Shown: one piece after another, positions 5,776 to 7,509 of the stretch
How the letters are laid out: the number at the start of each line of letters is the position of its first letter
How positions within the stretch are numbered: position 1 is the stretch's first letter
DNA from: Terriglobus sp.
Lineage (GTDB): Bacteria; Acidobacteriota; Terriglobia; Terriglobales; Acidobacteriaceae
DNA: 7,509 bases
Direction: 5' to 3'
Assembly (NCBI GenBank): GCA_023265355.1
Contig: JAHFTZ010000089.1
Span: 1 to 7,509 of the forward strand
Translations under genes and position numbers: made by a program
The notes under the pieces: model-generated
Database searches by the model: none
What the model was told of the DNA's origin: nothing
Seen by the model: only the letters and a program-made list of their open reading frames with translations

Positions 5776-7212
5776 ATGGCAACGATGACGGTATCGAAGA
5801 CCGAGTATTTTCGTGAACGCATGGGTGTAACGAACAGTTTGCTGGAGCGATGCCTCCAGGCGGCGCTGAGCGCTGGCGGAGATTTTGCAGAGCTTTATTT
5901 TGAGAGTGTTACCTCGACCTCGATCGGTGTGGATGAAGGAATTGTGAAGTCCGCCAGCCAGGGGATGAGCGTCGGCTGCGGTATTCGCGTCCTGAGCGGA
6001 GAGCGGACCGGATTTTCCTACACGGACGATCTGACCGAAGCGAAGCTCTTGCACGCGGCAAAGACAGCGGCCTTGATTGCGAGCGGCCCCTCCAAGGTGC
6101 AGGTGCAGGGATTTGTCGAAACCGAGGTGCATGCGCTCTATCCAGTCACGAATCTGGATACAGAGATCGCGGCGAAGCTGGACCTTGTGCAGCGCGCCGA
6201 CCGCACGGCGCGTGCGTACGATCCGCGTGTGACGCAGGTGCGTGCGAGTTTCAGCGATGAAGTGCGGCGCATTCTCATCGTTGCGAGCGATGGAACGTAT
6301 GCCAGCGATGTGCAGCCGTTGAGCCGCTTGAATGTAGGCGTGCTGGCGAAGGACGACTCCGGTTCGGCGCGTGGAACGAGCGGCGGCGGCGGACGCGTGC
6401 AGATCTCCTACTACAACGAGCAGAAGACGCCGGAGTTCTTTGCGACGGAAGCAGCGCGGCAGGCGATTTTGCAACTGACCGCGACCGAAGCTCCAGCGGG
6501 AGAGATGGAAGTTGTCCTCGGTCCGGGATGGCCGGGCGTGTTGATTCATGAAGCAGTGGGACATGGGCTGGAAGCCGACTTTAACCGCAAGAAGCAGAGC
6601 GCGTTTGCGGGTCTGCTGGGGCAGAAGGTGGCGAACGAGAAAGTGACCGTGGTGGACAACGGAACGATCGCCGGGCGACGCGGTTCGATCAATGTGGACG
6701 ATGAAGGCGCGCCGACGCAGAACACTGTGTTGATTGAAAAGGGCGTTCTGCGGCGCTATATGAGCGACAAGCTCTCTGCGAAGCTGATGGGTCTGCCGGG
6801 CACGGGCAGCGGACGTCGTGAGAGCTATCAGCACTTCCCCATGCCTCGCATGACGAACACATACATGCTTGCGGGAGAAGACGAGCCTGCCGATATTCTG
6901 CGCAGTGTGAAAAAGGGCTTGTATGCCGTGAACTTCTCTGGTGGTTCGGTGGACATTACGAACGGCAAGTTCGTCTTCGCCGCGAGCGAGGCTTACCTGA
7001 TCGAAGACGGCAAGGTCACCGCTCCAGTGAAGGGCGCGATGCTGGTAGGCGACGGGCCGACATCTCTGCACCACGTGAGCATGGTGGGTCACGATCTGGC
7101 GCTGGATGAAGGCATTGGAACGTGCGGCAAAAAGGGACAGGGTGTGCCGGTGGGCGTGGGTATGCCGACGATCAAGCTGGACCGGATGACGGTGGGTGGA
7201 ACGGGACGATGA
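5776..7212 (+). CDS. tldD: Metalloprotease TldD
   Basis: A 478-residue zinc metalloprotease subunit. TldD forms a heterodimer with TldE/PmbA that trims unfolded or leader-containing peptides such as microcin precursors, and is linked to CcdA degradation in E. coli. Seen: an N-terminal domain with SASQGMSVGCGIRVLSGERTGF-type core (from about 59), the HEAVGH zinc motif (His258, Glu259, His263), RGSINVDDEG, SGGSVDITNGKFVFAASEAYLIEDGK, and the late cysteine in GTCGKKGQ (Cys450) that serves as the third metal ligand. Length is normal and the protein is complete. Start: ATG 5776 fits a leaderless transcript from TAGAAT; ATG 5785 has GAGAG at 9-nt spacing and is an equally reasonable choice, removing three residues. 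The gene is directly followed by tldE. Confidence 0.95.
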   Translation: MATMTVSKTEYFRERMGVTNSLLERCLQAALSAGGDFAELYFESVTSTSIGVDEGIVKSASQGMSVGCGIRVLSGERTGFSYTDDLTEAKLLHAAKTAALIASGPSKVQVQGFVETEVHALYPVTNLDTEIAAKLDLVQRADRTARAYDPRVTQVRASFSDEVRRILIVASDGTYASDVQPLSRLNVGVLAKDDSGSARGTSGGGGRVQISYYNEQKTPEFFATEAARQAILQLTATEAPAGEMEVVLGPGWPGVLIHEAVGHGLEADFNRKKQSAFAGLLGQKVANEKVTVVDNGTIAGRRGSINVDDEGAPTQNTVLIEKGVLRRYMSDKLSAKLMGLPGTGSGRRESYQHFPMPRMTNTYMLAGEDEPADILRSVKKGLYAVNFSGGSVDITNGKFVFAASEAYLIEDGKVTAPVKGAMLVGDGPTSLHHVSMVGHDLALDEGIGTCGKKGQGVPVGVGMPTIKLDRMTVGGTGR

Positions 7213-7509
7213 TGATTGAGACGAAGAAAGATCTGAAGCAGCTTGTAGCCGACGTGGTGGAGCGTGCCCTGAAGGCCGGTGCCACCGACGCAGAGGCCGT
7301 GGCGTATGCAGGCGATGAGTTTGAGGTGAAGGTCCGTCTGGGCCAGGTGGAGACGCTGGTCGAGAGCGGATCGCGCGGCCTTGGCCTGCGTGTCTTCAAC
7401 GGTCTGCGCACGGCGAGCACATCCACCAGCGATCTGAGCGAAGAAGGCATCGCGCACCTTGTGAAGGGTGCTGTCGAGCTTTCGAAGATCACGGGGGAGG
7501 ATCCTTTTG
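7209..7509 (+). CDS. tldE: TldE/PmbA, N-terminal part (partial)
   Basis: Partner of TldD, running off the right edge after 100 residues. The frame begins MMIETKKDLKQLVADVVERALKAG at the ATG of the ATGA overlap with the tldD stop (7209-7212); a second ATG follows immediately at 7212. The visible part has the family's N-terminal layout: a helix with ALKAGATDAEAVAYAGDEFEVKVR, then VETLVESGSRGLGLRVFNGLRTASTSTSDLSEEGI, matching the equivalent region of TldD. TldE proteins lack the HExxxH zinc site found in TldD; that region is outside the window. The 4-nt overlap implies translational coupling and balanced production of the two subunits. Confidence 0.93.
   Translation, partial: MMIETKKDLKQLVADVVERALKAGATDAEAVAYAGDEFEVKVRLGQVETLVESGSRGLGLRVFNGLRTASTSTSDLSEEGIAHLVKGAVELSKITGEDPF

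Noticed and set aside
5720..5782. A longer YfiT-like protein beginning at the ATG at 5782
   Set aside because: The added 21 residues overlap the divergent tldD start and show no similarity to the family N-terminus, which begins close to YPIGRF.
5755..7092. A 445-residue open frame antisense to tldD
   Set aside because: It is the mirror of a well-recognised gene in GC-rich DNA, has an Arg/His-rich composition typical of shadow frames, and shows no known motif.

Overview
The window looks like an ordinary chromosomal stretch of a GC-rich soil bacterium. Gene content and protein style (rpmE beside a dusB with an acidobacterial-looking insertion, two DinB-superfamily proteins, tldD-tldE, a long protein with a PD-(D/E)XK-like C-terminus) suggest Acidobacteriota, family Acidobacteriaceae (Terriglobus/Granulicella/Edaphobacter type). 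This is a judgement from sequence feel, not from a database match. No tRNA, rRNA, CRISPR array, insertion sequence or phage gene is visible.

Layout. (1) 1-1222, minus strand: a DinB-fold protein (620-1222), then a DnaC-like AAA+ ATPase with an N-terminal zinc finger (start 526, running off the left edge). (2) 1223-1441: divergent promoter region; its rightward half gives a roughly 125-nt leader for rpmE, which holds two short elements complementary to the rpmE ribosome binding site. (3) 1442-3007, plus strand: rpmE (ribosomal protein L31, GTG start), a strong intrinsic terminator, and dusB (tRNA-dihydrouridine synthase). (4) 3004-5719, minus strand: a tightly packed four-gene cluster transcribed yfiT-like, PD-(D/E)XK-like protein, DUF4160, DUF2442. 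Its last stop codon interlocks with that of dusB in a shared CTAG. (5) 5720-5775: short divergent promoter region. (6) 5776 to the right edge, plus strand: tldD and the start of tldE, overlapping by 4 nt.

How the genes work together. rpmE and dusB both serve translation. TldD and TldE form a known metalloprotease pair. The four-gene minus-strand cluster is the least understood part: a thiol-transferase-type DinB protein, a large protein whose C-terminus carries the D...ExK...Q signature of PD-(D/E)XK nucleases, and the small DUF4160/DUF2442 pair. Spacing suggests co-transcription, but nothing seen here proves a common function. The best candidates for something undescribed are this cluster and the possible ribosome-binding-site sequestration in the rpmE leader.
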